From positions 1 to 43,471 of the forward strand of contig NZ_STGV01000010.1 in the NCBI RefSeq assembly GCF_004912165.1: a stretch of 43,471 nt of DNA, written 5' to 3'. A program made the translations under genes and the position numbers. Numbering within the stretch: position 1 is the stretch's first letter; the number at the start of each line of letters is the position of its first letter. Shown in pieces: positions 1 to 8,281 of this stretch. The notes beneath the pieces were generated by a model that searched no databases, was not told where the DNA came from, and worked only from the letters and a program-made list of their open reading frames with translations. Source of the stretch: Peteryoungia ipomoeae (GTDB taxonomy: Bacteria > Pseudomonadota > Alphaproteobacteria > Rhizobiales > Rhizobiaceae).

Positions 1-1
1 G

Positions 2-412
2 CTTCCAAAGCCCAAAACGTCTCAAATCATTCGACGACGGACATTGTCCCTCGTGGTGCTTTCACCATTTCCTTTGCTGGTATTTTTCAACGTAAAGAGA
101 GCGGTGTCGGGTCACGGGTTTGAGCCGTTCGCTGACAACGTAGTGTCCTATCTTCTTCTGATTATCGTATTCGCGGCGAGCGCCATTTCAACAGCGATAT
201 ACCATACTTGGGGACCCCATCATCGCAACGTCGTCACGTATGCACTCGCTGGGGCTGCTGGCTCAACAGCCCTCTTGACCGCAGCCGACCTGATCGACAG
301 CTATTTTAGCGGGCCGGGGGTTGGTTGGGCTTGGCCGCTCATCGGCTTTATCCTCGGCTTTGCGTTTGGAGGAGTTTTCCGGGCAGCTCATACCGGCTTC
401 GTACGTCGATAG
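2..412 (+). CDS. hypothetical membrane protein, 5' end outside window
   Basis: The frame is open from the first base of the window to the stop at 412, so the gene probably begins upstream; the first start-like codon inside is a TTG at 44. The product has an Arg-rich stretch (IIRRRT) followed by about four hydrophobic segments (near LVVLSPFPLLVFF, VVSYLLLIIVFAASAI, ALAGAAGSTALLT and WAWPLIGFILGFAFGG) and a short basic tail. It is therefore an integral inner-membrane protein with cytoplasmic positively charged ends. I do not recognise a family. It ends 29 bp before the left end of the IS66 element, which may have separated it from former neighbours. Confidence 0.55.
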   Translation, partial: LPKPKTSQIIRRRTLSLVVLSPFPLLVFFNVKRAVSGHGFEPFADNVVSYLLLIIVFAASAISTAIYHTWGPHHRNVVTYALAGAAGSTALLTAADLIDSYFSGPGVGWAWPLIGFILGFAFGGVFRAAHTGFVRR

Positions 413-469
413 AGCAGAATAGCCAGAGCGGTGATTCAGAGTAAATGGCAGCAAGGCACACGTGACTTG

Positions 470-2053
470 TTAGACCGTTCGTCCCGAGTGGTTCCAAGGC
501 AGCAGCTCATCGATGCGATACTGCTTATGGCCGCTGACGATGGCAGTGAGCGTGGCGGTCAAGTAGGCTAGCGGATCGACGGCGTTGAGCTTACACGTCT
601 CGATCAGCGAGGCGATGATCGCCCAGTTCTCTGCCCCAGCGTCGTGCCCTGCGAACAGTGCGTTCTTACGATTGAGCGCTATCGGTCGGATGGTCCGCTC
701 GATACTGTTGTTGTCGATCTCGATGCGTCCATCGGTCAAGAAGAGCTTCAGACCATCCCAGTATTTGGCGATGTAGGCCAATGCCTCGCCGAGCGGCGAC
801 TTCGTTGCGACGCGGGCGCGGTGGTGGATAAGCCAGGTCTGCAGTTCTGCCACACGCGGCGCTGACCGCTCTTGCCGTCCAGCGAGACGAGCTTCAGGAT
901 CAAGACCGCGCAGTTCTGCTTCGATACGATACAGCTCGCCGATCCGCTTGACGCCGTCCTCGGCAATGGGTGCTGTGCCATTGCGGGTAATCTCCACCAG
1001 CTTTCGCCGGGCATGTGCCCAACAATACGCAAGCCGAATGTCCGGGCCAATCCGGTCTGGCCCGATCAGCCTGTTGTATCCGGCATATCCATCCACCTGC
1101 AGGATGCCGGAGAAGCCCTGCAATATCCGTTCGGCATGAATGCCTCCCCGGCCGGGAGCGTAGGTGAAGGCCACGCCCGGCGGAGCACCGCCATTCCAAG
1201 AACGATCATCCCGCGCCAGTGCCCAGAAGTATCCGGTCTTGGTTTTGCGGGAGCCGGGATCGAGAACCGGAGCGCGGGTCTCGTCCATGAACAGCTTGGT
1301 CGAGCGCTTCAGGTCGGCGATCAACGCATCGAAGACGGGCCGCAGTTCATAGGCTGCCCGACCGACCCAATCGGCCAGCGTTGATCGGTCGAGATCGATC
1401 CCTTGGCGGCTCATGATCTGCGCCTGCCGATAGAGCGGAAGGTGATCGGCATACTTGGAGACCAGAACATGCGCGACGGTCGCTTCCGTCGGCAGCCCTG
1501 CCGGGATCAACCGTGCTGGAGCTGCGGCCTGGACGATACCGTCTGTACAGGCGCGGCAAGCATATTTGGGGCGACGAGTGACGATCACGCGGAACTGTGC
1601 CGGGATCACGTCCCGCCGCTCGGAGACATCCTCGCCAATGCAATGGAGGCAACCGCCACAGCCGCAGATCAGGCTTTCTGGCTCAATCACCTCTTCGATA
1701 CGCGGAAGATGCTTTGGAAGGGAGCCGCGATTGATCGCGCGTGGCTTGGCAATCCTGTTTCCTGCAGGAATGTCCGCCTCATCCTCGGCATGGATCACGG
1801 CCATGGCCGTCTCCAGGTCTTCGAGCGCCAGGTCGAATTGGTCAGGATCGGTCTTCTCGGATTTGCGTCCGAAGGCTGCCTGCTTGAATGCTGCGACCAG
1901 CTTCTCAAGCCGCTCGATCCGCTCATCTTTGCGGGCGATATGCTCGTCCTTGCTCGCTATCGCGACGTCCTTGGCTGCCTCGCTTAGCCGCGCCGCGATC
2001 AGCATCGCCTTCAGGGCGGCAACATCATCGGGAAGGTCGGCGGCATCAAGCAT
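470..2053 (-). CDS. tnpC: IS66 family transposase TnpC
   Basis: This 527-residue protein is the DDE transposase of the IS66 element. The N-terminus is a charged coiled coil (DVAIASKDEHIARKDERIE) followed by the Cys-rich zinc-binding segment (CGCGGCLHCIG near residues 130-140). The catalytic domain shows FMDETR for the first Asp, LQVDGYAGYN for the second, and the C-terminal IDNNSIERTIRP block carrying the Glu. This matches the family's usual length and order. It lies downstream of tnpA and tnpB, 69 bp after the tnpB stop, as in typical members. No frameshift is visible. Confidence 0.96.
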   Translation of the reverse strand: MLDAADLPDDVAALKAMLIAARLSEAAKDVAIASKDEHIARKDERIERLEKLVAAFKQAAFGRKSEKTDPDQFDLALEDLETAMAVIHAEDEADIPAGNRIAKPRAINRGSLPKHLPRIEEVIEPESLICGCGGCLHCIGEDVSERRDVIPAQFRVIVTRRPKYACRACTDGIVQAAAPARLIPAGLPTEATVAHVLVSKYADHLPLYRQAQIMSRQGIDLDRSTLADWVGRAAYELRPVFDALIADLKRSTKLFMDETRAPVLDPGSRKTKTGYFWALARDDRSWNGGAPPGVAFTYAPGRGGIHAERILQGFSGILQVDGYAGYNRLIGPDRIGPDIRLAYCWAHARRKLVEITRNGTAPIAEDGVKRIGELYRIEAELRGLDPEARLAGRQERSAPRVAELQTWLIHHRARVATKSPLGEALAYIAKYWDGLKLFLTDGRIEIDNNSIERTIRPIALNRKNALFAGHDAGAENWAIIASLIETCKLNAVDPLAYLTATLTAIVSGHKQYRIDELLPWNHSGRTV

Positions 2054-2122
2054 GACCGGAAGCTACCAAATCCCGAGCCGATTTGCCCTCGGAATCTGCG
2101 GAGCTGAGTCATCGTGCCGCAG

Positions 2123-2476
2123 CTATTCGATGGCCTCCGGGGTTCTTGTCTGGACGGCATGAACCCGCCGCCAGTCAAGGCCTGCGAACAGGGCTTCGAA
2201 CTGGGCGTGGGTGAGCGTCATCAGACCATCCTTGATGCCTGGCCAAATGAACATCTGCTCTTCCAACCGTTTGTAGGCCAAGACGATCCCGGAGCCGTCC
2301 CAGTAGATCAGCTTCAATCGGTCGGCCTTGCGCGACCGGAACACGAAGACCGTTCCAGTGAACGGGTCCTTGTGAAGCTCGTTCTTCACCAGCGACGCCA
2401 GGCCGTCATGACCCTTGCGGAAGTCGACAGGTTTTGTCGCCACCATGATCCGCACGCGGTTCGACGGAAGGATCAT
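2123..2476 (-). CDS. tnpB: IS66 family accessory protein TnpB
   Basis: This 117-residue protein is the TnpB (Orf2-like) accessory protein of IS66 elements. Its family hallmarks are visible: KPVDFRKGHDGLA near the N-terminus, then TGTVFVFRSRKADRLKLIYWDG and a YKRLE segment. IS66 TnpB is required together with TnpA and TnpC for transposition, although its biochemical role is unclear. The start ATG overlaps the tnpA stop in an ATGA, implying translational coupling. Confidence 0.95.
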   Translation of the reverse strand: MILPSNRVRIMVATKPVDFRKGHDGLASLVKNELHKDPFTGTVFVFRSRKADRLKLIYWDGSGIVLAYKRLEEQMFIWPGIKDGLMTLTHAQFEALFAGLDWRRVHAVQTRTPEAIE

Positions 2477-2862
2477 GTCGTCGCCGCCAGGGCGCGAGCG
2501 ATAGCCGCAATCCGGGACGCTGACGCACCTTCCTCCAGGCGGATCGTGACGGAACCGACGACAATCTCGGGGCGCGTGGCAGCCTTGACCATCGGCAGCT
2601 CAGGCGACGGCGGCTCGACAACCATTGCCGCGAACTCGACCGCGTCTTCGGGCTCAGGCAACACAAGTTTACCTTGCCGCGCCAGCGTCCGCCAGGAAGA
2701 CAGATGGTTGGCCTTCAGCCCGTGGCGCTCGGCCACTTCATTCACCTTCGCGCCTGGTCGCAAGCTCTCTGAAACGATCCGTGCCTTGACCTCGTCAGGC
2801 CATTGGCGATGCGCCTCGCGCCTGCTCCGTCGCGTTGTGAAAACCTCCAACGTAGACTCCAT
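2473..2862 (-). CDS. tnpA: IS66 family protein TnpA (HTH)
   Basis: This 129-residue protein is the IS66 OrfA/TnpA. An N-terminal helix-turn-helix of the transposase-8 type covers about residues 18-60 (REAHRQWPDEVKARIVSES, then EVAERHGLKANHLSSWR). The C-terminal half is acidic and ends in a basic-helix segment (ASRIAAIARALAATT). It is first in the element's operon, with the tnpB start overlapping its stop. The upstream leader of about 84 bp reaches the right end of the element. Confidence 0.92.
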   Translation of the reverse strand: MESTLEVFTTRRSRREAHRQWPDEVKARIVSESLRPGAKVNEVAERHGLKANHLSSWRTLARQGKLVLPEPEDAVEFAAMVVEPPSPELPMVKAATRPEIVVGSVTIRLEEGASASRIAAIARALAATT

Positions 2863-2977
2863 GGAGAAACTCCTTGTCGCTCATCCATGGAATGTCGATC
2901 ACAGATCAGGCAGCGGCTGCCAATGTGGGGACAGAACACCGGTTACACTGCAAGTATTACAGGATTACAATTAAGAT

Positions 2978-3071
2978 TGACCTTGCCCCGTTAAGCTAAT
3001 CCATTTTGAAGTAAGCTCTGGCCGATCGAGAGTACCAGAGAATGAAGCGCAACCGTTTCACGGACGAGCGA
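2978..3071 (+). pseudogene. 5' end remnant of an IS3-family element (orfA stub)
   Basis: A TGACCTTGCCCC end-like sequence at 2978 is followed by an ATG at 3042 that reads MKRNRFTDER before the frame loses resemblance and stops at 3101. IS3-family OrfA proteins commonly begin MKRxRFTEEQ, so this looks like the first ten or so codons of orfA with the element's left terminus. The rest of the element is missing. It abuts the IS66 right end by about 30 bp. The following stretch to 3245 shows no gene or motif that I can name. Confidence 0.5.
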
Positions 3072-3245
3072 CTAGCGGGCACTCGTTGGAAACGTCGGTG
3101 ATCCCTTATCGGTGAACGACGTGGGCAACCCCGAGATCATTATAGCGTTACTACGGCGCAGCGAGCTTGGATGTCGCCAGGGACTTTGGTCGGCTCTGCT
3201 CACTACCCAACACGCAGATCAGGATTTCCACTCTTTGCTGTATCG

Positions 3246-3554
3246 TCAACTCCGCCCGGTAGGCGGCGTAATGACGCCGCGCATGACAGCAAATACGGCT
3301 CCGACCAGGCCTCCCGTGACCATGCCGGCAGACCCACCCGCAAAGGCCGCCACGAGACAATAGCCAACGAGCGCCAGACTGAAGCTGGGCGTTAGGTAGA
3401 CGGCTGCGGCAATACCAACGAGTGCACCGACAACGCCGAACACGAACCCCATTCCGGTTACCGCATCGGACGGATCGATGACGATAACACGCTGATCGGG
3501 TGCGCCAGGCGTCATGGCAAGCCCATCTCCATTTGTCGTCTTCTCACTTTGCAT
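3246..3554 (-). CDS. small hypothetical membrane protein
   Basis: Start chosen at the ATG encoding MQSEKTTNG (3554), which has a GGGAGA ribosome-binding site about 7 bases upstream; a longer open frame adds ten implausible residues. The 102-residue product has a polar N-terminal third and then two Gly/Ala-rich transmembrane segments (GMGFVFGVVGALVGIAAAVYL and LALVGYCLVAAFAGGSAGMV), with a further GLVGAVFAVM stretch. It is the last gene of the cbb3 oxidase gene line, 38 bp after ccoS, so it may be co-transcribed. Family not recognised. Confidence 0.6.
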   Translation of the reverse strand: MQSEKTTNGDGLAMTPGAPDQRVIVIDPSDAVTGMGFVFGVVGALVGIAAAVYLTPSFSLALVGYCLVAAFAGGSAGMVTGGLVGAVFAVMRGVITPPTGRS

Positions 3555-3592
3555 GCTCGTCTCCCGCGGCCCCCGGCCGTCCAATCAGCCGC

Positions 3593-3742
3593 TCACCCGA
3601 TTTCATCATTGTCATCAAGCAAAACGCGAACAGCTGCACCGTCCAGATCATCGTACTGCTTCGCGCTGACCGACCACAGAAAGGCGAGCAACCCCACAGT
3701 ACCCATGGCGACGGAGACGATAACAAGCATCATCATTGCCAT
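3593..3742 (-). CDS. ccoS: cbb3 oxidase maturation protein CcoS
   Basis: This 49-residue protein has a single transmembrane helix (MMLVIVSVAMGTVGLLAFLWSV) followed by the CcoS/FixS signature KQYDDLDGAAVRVLLDDND. CcoS is needed to insert redox cofactors into the CcoN subunit of cbb3 oxidase. The start at 3742 has GGAG eight bases upstream and gives the family's usual length; the longer open frame adds a meaningless extension. In most genomes ccoS ends a ccoGHIS operon. Here it stands alone downstream of ccoNOQP, with no ccoG, ccoH or ccoI. Confidence 0.9.
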   Translation of the reverse strand: MAMMMLVIVSVAMGTVGLLAFLWSVSAKQYDDLDGAAVRVLLDDNDEIG

Positions 3743-3800
3743 GATGGATCTCCGTGAACTGCGTTGGCAGCAGATATTCTTCTCAGACCGTACAAAACCA

Positions 3801-4610
3801 TCAACGCATCTCCCGATAGGCGTGCCAGGTCGCATGGCCGAGCCAGGGGAAGATGACGATCAGCCCGAGAAGCCCGGTGGCGAGGCAGGCCAAGAACAGG
3901 GCAAGGACGATGGCGCCCCATGTTATAGTCACGCGAAGGTTGTTCCACACCATCGTCGTGCTGATGCCCATGGCGGTGAAGGCATCGATCTGACGATCCA
4001 GCAACATAGGGATCGAAAAGACGCTGATGGCAAAGGCGAAGCCGGCAAAGAGCGAGCCTACAAAACCGCCGACGAAAAGCATCGCCCATCCTGTGGGCGT
4101 GGTGAAAAGCATGGTGGCAATCTGGTCAAGGCCTGGAAATGGCTGAAGGCCAAAGAACAAAGCGTAGACCAGTACCGCGGCCCGCATCCAAAGCAGGATA
4201 AGCATGACAAGCAGCATTCCGGTAAAGAACACCTGGGCGCCAGCCTTTGGCCGAACCGACACCATCGTGCTAAACGAGAAAGGCTCGCCCAATTCGAGGT
4301 TGCGGCTCTTCAGATACAGACCGGATGCGATAATCGGTCCGACGATCAAGAAGCCCGATAGCGCCGGAAACAGGAAATAGTCGCGGCCGGTGCTGAACAT
4401 GTAACCGATGAAAGCGATGGACGCGACGCAGACGAGCAGACCATAGAGAAGACTGGGGATGGGTTTGATCCACAAATCCTTCCAGCCGAGCGATAGCCAT
4501 CGCAAAGGAGCACCGGCGGCCAGGTTGCGCTTCCATTGGATGTTGCGGGTTTCCTCGATATCCGAAACCTCGGAAATCAGGACGGACGCCTGGTCTTTGC
4601 CGCTCATCAT
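3801..4610 (-). CDS. DUF2189 domain-containing membrane protein
   Basis: The 269-residue integral membrane protein has a soluble N-terminus of about 55 residues and then roughly six hydrophobic segments, for example SLLYGLLVCVASIAFIGYMF, LFPALSGFLIVGPIIASGLY and FLACLATGLLGLIVIFPWLG. The WLSLGWKDL and HATWHAYREM motifs are typical of DUF2189 (COG5473), a family often found beside cbb3 oxidase and cytochrome genes. Its function is unknown. The start MMSGKD at 4610 has an AAGGAT site upstream. It sits between the small ORF after ccoP and ccoS, probably in the same transcript. Confidence 0.88.
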   Translation of the reverse strand: MMSGKDQASVLISEVSDIEETRNIQWKRNLAAGAPLRWLSLGWKDLWIKPIPSLLYGLLVCVASIAFIGYMFSTGRDYFLFPALSGFLIVGPIIASGLYLKSRNLELGEPFSFSTMVSVRPKAGAQVFFTGMLLVMLILLWMRAAVLVYALFFGLQPFPGLDQIATMLFTTPTGWAMLFVGGFVGSLFAGFAFAISVFSIPMLLDRQIDAFTAMGISTTMVWNNLRVTITWGAIVLALFLACLATGLLGLIVIFPWLGHATWHAYREMR

Positions 4611-4620
4611 TCTATCCTTT

Positions 4621-4794
4621 TCAACATGCCGGTTTGGCCGCACGAAACTGGCCCGGCTGTCCGCCCTTATCCTTCAGATGCGCAACGCAGTCCGGCTGGC
4701 TCGAAATGGCGACGTAAGCCAGATGGGCATTGGCTGCGATCAGCACCACGGCGATCACCGTGGCCAGAAGCCATTTCGTTGGAAACCGTGTCAC
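4621..4794 (-). CDS. small membrane-anchored protein following ccoP
   Basis: A 57-residue frame begins at a GTG (VTRFPTKW) and runs to a TGA at 4621. It contains one transmembrane helix (WLLATVIAVVLIAANAHLAYVA) and a short polar tail with Cys (SQPDCVAHLK) ending in AAKPAC. I associate this NAHLxYVAxxSQPDC pattern with small unnamed proteins near rhizobial ccoP genes, but from memory only. The two Cys residues could face the periplasm. There is no strong ribosome-binding site. An ATG overlapping the ccoP stop (MSEKIGRPKR, then stop) lies just upstream in another frame, so either coupling or a frameshift at an A6 run is possible. Confidence 0.5.
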   Translation of the reverse strand: MTRFPTKWLLATVIAVVLIAANAHLAYVAISSQPDCVAHLKDKGGQPGQFRAAKPAC

Positions 4795-4819
4795 CGCTTT
4801 GGTCGCCCGATTTTTTCAC

Positions 4820-5701
4820 TCATGGCTCCCTCTGTCCGAGCGCATGCACGTAAAGCGCCAGAACCTTGATCTCGATTGGCGACAACCGTTCGTCCCAGTT
4901 CGGCATATGGCCCTGTCGACCACCGTGAATGGTGTCGATAAGCGTCTGCAGGGTGCCGCCATAGATCCACGTCTGATCCGTGAGGTTCGGCGCCCCGAGT
5001 TCCATATTGCCCTTGCCATCGTCTCCATGGCAGGCAGCACAATTCGTCTGAAACACCTCAAGCCCTGCATCCACCCGCTCTACGTTCTCGGGCATTGAGG
5101 CATCAGGCTCACTGAGCGTCCTGACATAAAGCGAGACATCCCTGATTTGCTGACGATCAAGGATCTCGTCGCGGCCAAAAGCCGGCATCTGCCCGACACG
5201 CGTATCGGGATGCCGCGAATTGACCCCGACAATCAAGGTCTGGGCTATCTGCTCGGCACTCCCGCCCCATATCCAGTCGCCATCGGTCAGATTGGGATAA
5301 TTTGCGCCGCCTTTGCCGTCTCGGCCGTGACAGGCGGCACAATTGTCTCCAAACAACTGGTGACCATTGGAGCGTACCTTCGCCATCAGCGCTTCGTCTG
5401 CCCGAATTTCGTCAAAGGACATGGTCTCGATCCTGCTGACCCATGGAACTTTGGCGGCTTCGCCCTCCAGCAGACTTTTCTCGACCGTCGTTCTCTGATC
5501 CTTACCCAAAATGCCCTTGGTGTATGTCGCGCCCAACGGCCATGACGGCATGAGAAACCACCAGAGCACCGCGAACAAATGAGTAGCGATCAGGAACAGC
5601 AACACCCCTTTGGGGATTGGCGTGTCCAACTCGCGGATGCCGTTCCACACATGCCCGGTTGTCTTCCGACCGGTGACTGGATCAACGTCTTTCAACTCCA
5701 C
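4820..5701 (-). CDS. ccoP: cbb3-type cytochrome c oxidase subunit III (CcoP)
   Basis: This 293-residue diheme cytochrome c subunit of cbb3 oxidase accepts electrons from soluble cytochrome c or the bc1 complex. There is one transmembrane helix at about 32-51 (GVLLFLIATHLFAVLWWFLM), then two cytochrome c domains with CAACH at 121-125 and 221-225; QMPAF and HMPNW supply candidate axial Met ligands. It starts at a GTG overlapping the ccoQ end by 10 bp, giving the conserved N-terminal pattern with D-P-V-T-G near residues 7-11. It belongs to the ccoNOQP operon. Confidence 0.97.
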   Translation of the reverse strand: MELKDVDPVTGRKTTGHVWNGIRELDTPIPKGVLLFLIATHLFAVLWWFLMPSWPLGATYTKGILGKDQRTTVEKSLLEGEAAKVPWVSRIETMSFDEIRADEALMAKVRSNGHQLFGDNCAACHGRDGKGGANYPNLTDGDWIWGGSAEQIAQTLIVGVNSRHPDTRVGQMPAFGRDEILDRQQIRDVSLYVRTLSEPDASMPENVERVDAGLEVFQTNCAACHGDDGKGNMELGAPNLTDQTWIYGGTLQTLIDTIHGGRQGHMPNWDERLSPIEIKVLALYVHALGQREP

Positions 5702-5862
5702 GGCCGATCCTCCTTGTCAAAGACTTGCTGCTCGGCATTCCTGAAGCGCTGCTTATTCGACGGCAGAAACGTGTAGATCATCACGCAGATCGAAAACCCG
5801 ATCAGATAGAACAGGCCCCACGTTTTGGCGGTTGCGACCAGAGTATCGTGATTGATGTCCAT
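5692..5862 (-). CDS. ccoQ: cbb3-type oxidase subunit CcoQ
   Basis: This 56-residue protein starts MDINHDTLV and has a single transmembrane segment (TWGLFYLIGFSICVMIYTFL) followed by a basic-acidic tail (PSNKQRF...DKEDRPW). The pattern of one helix, PSNK and a DRPW-like end is that of CcoQ/FixQ, which stabilises the cbb3 complex. It lies exactly between ccoO (7-bp gap) and ccoP (10-bp overlap). Confidence 0.93.
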   Translation of the reverse strand: MDINHDTLVATAKTWGLFYLIGFSICVMIYTFLPSNKQRFRNAEQQVFDKEDRPWS

Positions 5863-5869
5863 TGCGTCC

Positions 5870-6619
5870 TCAATTCGTCGGTTCGGGCATCTGTTCGGAG
5901 GCGGCGGTGTTTTCGTAGGCTACCCTTGTCAGTTGGCCGAGGACCTGCAGGTAGGCGACCAAGGCGTCCATCTCGGTAAGGTTGGTCGCCACACCATCGA
6001 AGGCAGAGATCTGGGTGGCCTCGCCATAGCGCTCAGCAACGCCAGTGGCCTGATCCGTGTCTGGCATCGCCTGGCCATAGGCATCGGCTGTGGCGTTGAT
6101 GATCATCTCATCCGTATAGGGAACGCCGACGGCTTGCTGGGCTCGAAGCTTGAGCGACAACTCATCGACCCTGAGCGGTGTCGTGCCAAGCCACCGATAG
6201 GAGGGCATGTTGGATTCCGGCACGACGTCGCGCGGATTGTTTAGATGCGTGACATGCCAGAGATCGGAATACTTGCCGCCGATCCGAGCAAGATCGGGTC
6301 CTGTCCGCTTTGACCCCCACAACATGGGATGGTCATATTGCGACTCCACCGCAAGTGAATAGGGACCATAGCGCTCCACTTCGTCACGGAGGGTACGGAT
6401 CATCTGACTATGACACGCATAACAACCCTCGCGGACATAGATATCGCGACCTGAGAGTTCCAAGGGTGTGTAGAGGCGCATGTCAGCTACATCTTCGACT
6501 GTTTCGTCGATGGTAAACAGCGGGGCTATCTCAACGATGCCCCCCACACTGGCGGCCGCAATGATGGCCAGCATGAAACCGATTGCCGATCGTTCGAGCT
6601 TTCCGTGCATGTCTGACAT
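5870..6619 (-). CDS. ccoO: cbb3-type cytochrome c oxidase subunit II (CcoO)
   Basis: The 249-residue monoheme cytochrome c subunit is anchored by one N-terminal helix (SAIGFMLAIIAAASVGGIVEI). The heme-binding CYACH lies at residues 66-70 in the family context YVREGCYACHSQMIRTL, followed by ERYGPYS, GSKRTGPDL and DVVPESNMPSY, all standard in CcoO. It relays electrons from CcoP to CcoN. It begins 3 bp after the ccoN stop, indicating tight coupling within the operon. Confidence 0.97.
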   Translation of the reverse strand: MSDMHGKLERSAIGFMLAIIAAASVGGIVEIAPLFTIDETVEDVADMRLYTPLELSGRDIYVREGCYACHSQMIRTLRDEVERYGPYSLAVESQYDHPMLWGSKRTGPDLARIGGKYSDLWHVTHLNNPRDVVPESNMPSYRWLGTTPLRVDELSLKLRAQQAVGVPYTDEMIINATADAYGQAMPDTDQATGVAERYGEATQISAFDGVATNLTEMDALVAYLQVLGQLTRVAYENTAASEQMPEPTN

Positions 6620-6622
6620 GGT

Positions 6623-8281
6623 TTACTCCGCAGCCGATGGGGCGGTATGGTCGGACTGATCCGCCCCGAGCGGCAGGTCTTCACGGGACTCATCCAACAT
6701 CACCCGAGGCATCCTCACCGTCATCCAGACATTGTAGGACGCAATAATGGCGCCGAGCAGGAAGAGCAGGCCACCGAAGGCGCGGGCGATATAATAGGGA
6801 TACATTTCGACCAGACTGTCGACGAACGAGTAGACCAGCGTGTTGTCCGGGGAATAGGTCCGCCACATCAGGCCCTGGATAATTCCGGAATTCCACATGG
6901 CAAAGACGTAGATCAGCGTGCCGATCAGCGCGAGCCAGAAATGGACCTCGACAAGGGTGTCCGAATACATCCGCTCCCGCTTCCAGATGGCTGGAACCAG
7001 CGTGTAGAGCGAACCGAAGGTGATCATCGCCACCCAACCCAAAGCGCCCGAATGCACATGGCCGACAGTCCAGTCGGTGTAGTGGGACAGCGAGTTGACC
7101 GGGCGGATCGCGAGAAACGAGCCTTCAAAAGTTGATAGCCCATAGAAGAACGCCGCCATCATGATGAAACGCAGCGTCGCGTCATCGCGCACCTTGTGCC
7201 AGGCGCCGTTGAGCGTCAGCAGCGCATTGCCGGCCGAGGCCCAGGATGGCACCAGCAGCATGACCGAAAAGGTCATGCCAAGATTCTGTACCCAATGTGG
7301 CAGGGCCGTATAATGGAGGTGGTGGGATCCGGCCCACATGTAGAAGAAGGTGATACCCCAGAAACTCAGGATCGACAGGCGATAGGAGAAAATCGGCCGA
7401 TCCGCACGCTTTGGCAGGTAGTAGTAGAGCATGCCTAGGAAGCCGGCCGTGAGAAAGAAGGCAACGGCATTGTGCCCGTACCACCATTGAACCATGGAAT
7501 CCTGGACACCCGCCCAGATCGTATAGCTCTTGGAATGAGCAAGGGAGATCGGCACCGCGAGATTGTTCACGATGTGCAGGATGGCAACCACGAGGATGAA
7601 GGCCAGATAATACCAGTTGGCCACGTAGATATGCGGCTCTTTGCGTTGCGCCAGCGTGCGGACATAGAGGACAAGGTAGGTCACCCAGACGATCACGAGC
7701 CAGATGTCGGCATACCACTCTGCCTCAGCATACTCCTTAGATTGCGTCACCCCTAGAAAATAGCCAGACACGGCAATCAAACAGAAGAGGTTGAAACCGA
7801 ACAGCACAAACCAGGGCGAGAGCTGCCCTGCAAGACGGGCGCGCGAGGTTCGCTGAACCACATGGTAGGACGTCGTGATCAGTGCATTGCCGCCGAACCC
7901 AAATATGACACCGGTAGTATGAGCGGGGCGGATTCGTCCAAAGCTTGCCCAGGATGTATCAAAATTCAAGCCTGGCCAGGCAAGCTGGGAGGCGGCCCAA
8001 ACGCCGATGAACATTCCGAAGATCGCCCAGGCGAGAGTTAGGCCGACCCCGACCTTGATGGGATCATCGTAGTAGCGCTTAAATCTGGCCGGGTCAGGCT
8101 CTGGAGCAAAGCTTCCAGACATCAGCAGGACCAGAAGTCCCAAGCTGTAGAAAAGGACCATTGCTCCGTGCACACCGAGCGTATCAGCCCGACCGGCTGC
8201 GGCCATGGCAATGCCTACGATGGCCATGATGATAAGAATGGCCGCGCCCAAACTGCGTTCACTCGACGTCAACTGGCCCAT
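6623..8281 (-). CDS. ccoN: cbb3-type cytochrome c oxidase catalytic subunit I (CcoN)
   Basis: This 552-residue heme-copper oxidase subunit has about 12-14 transmembrane helices and holds heme b and the b3-CuB site where O2 is reduced. Visible ligand regions are RPAHTTGVIFGFGGNAL, WWYGHNAVAFFLT, the CuB motif GSHHLHYTALPHW, and the heme-binding helix DWTVGHVHSGALGWV. The start at 8281 has an AAGGCAG site upstream. It leads ccoNOQP, which gives high-affinity respiration at low oxygen. I found no FNR/FixK-type box upstream; a different inverted repeat is there. Confidence 0.98.
   Translation of the reverse strand: MGQLTSSERSLGAAILIIMAIVGIAMAAAGRADTLGVHGAMVLFYSLGLLVLLMSGSFAPEPDPARFKRYYDDPIKVGVGLTLAWAIFGMFIGVWAASQLAWPGLNFDTSWASFGRIRPAHTTGVIFGFGGNALITTSYHVVQRTSRARLAGQLSPWFVLFGFNLFCLIAVSGYFLGVTQSKEYAEAEWYADIWLVIVWVTYLVLYVRTLAQRKEPHIYVANWYYLAFILVVAILHIVNNLAVPISLAHSKSYTIWAGVQDSMVQWWYGHNAVAFFLTAGFLGMLYYYLPKRADRPIFSYRLSILSFWGITFFYMWAGSHHLHYTALPHWVQNLGMTFSVMLLVPSWASAGNALLTLNGAWHKVRDDATLRFIMMAAFFYGLSTFEGSFLAIRPVNSLSHYTDWTVGHVHSGALGWVAMITFGSLYTLVPAIWKRERMYSDTLVEVHFWLALIGTLIYVFAMWNSGIIQGLMWRTYSPDNTLVYSFVDSLVEMYPYYIARAFGGLLFLLGAIIASYNVWMTVRMPRVMLDESREDLPLGADQSDHTAPSAAE

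Larger units (their letters stand above)
441..2946 (-). mobile_element. IS66-family insertion sequence (tnpA-tnpB-tnpC)
   Basis: A complete three-gene IS66 set is read on the minus strand. Candidate ends are GTAA at 441 and the complementary TTAC ending at 2946. This matches the family's GTAA-type termini, but the inverted repeat is poor beyond the first four bases. I see no 8-bp target duplication (GATTCAGA on the left, ACTGCAAG on the right), so the ends are approximate or the flanks have recombined. All three ORFs look intact, so the element could be active. Confidence 0.8.

Noticed and set aside
3549..4361. A 270-codon plus-strand frame opposite ccoS and DUF2189
   Set aside because: It is highly charged with no domain, and antisense to two recognisable membrane proteins with ribosome-binding sites.
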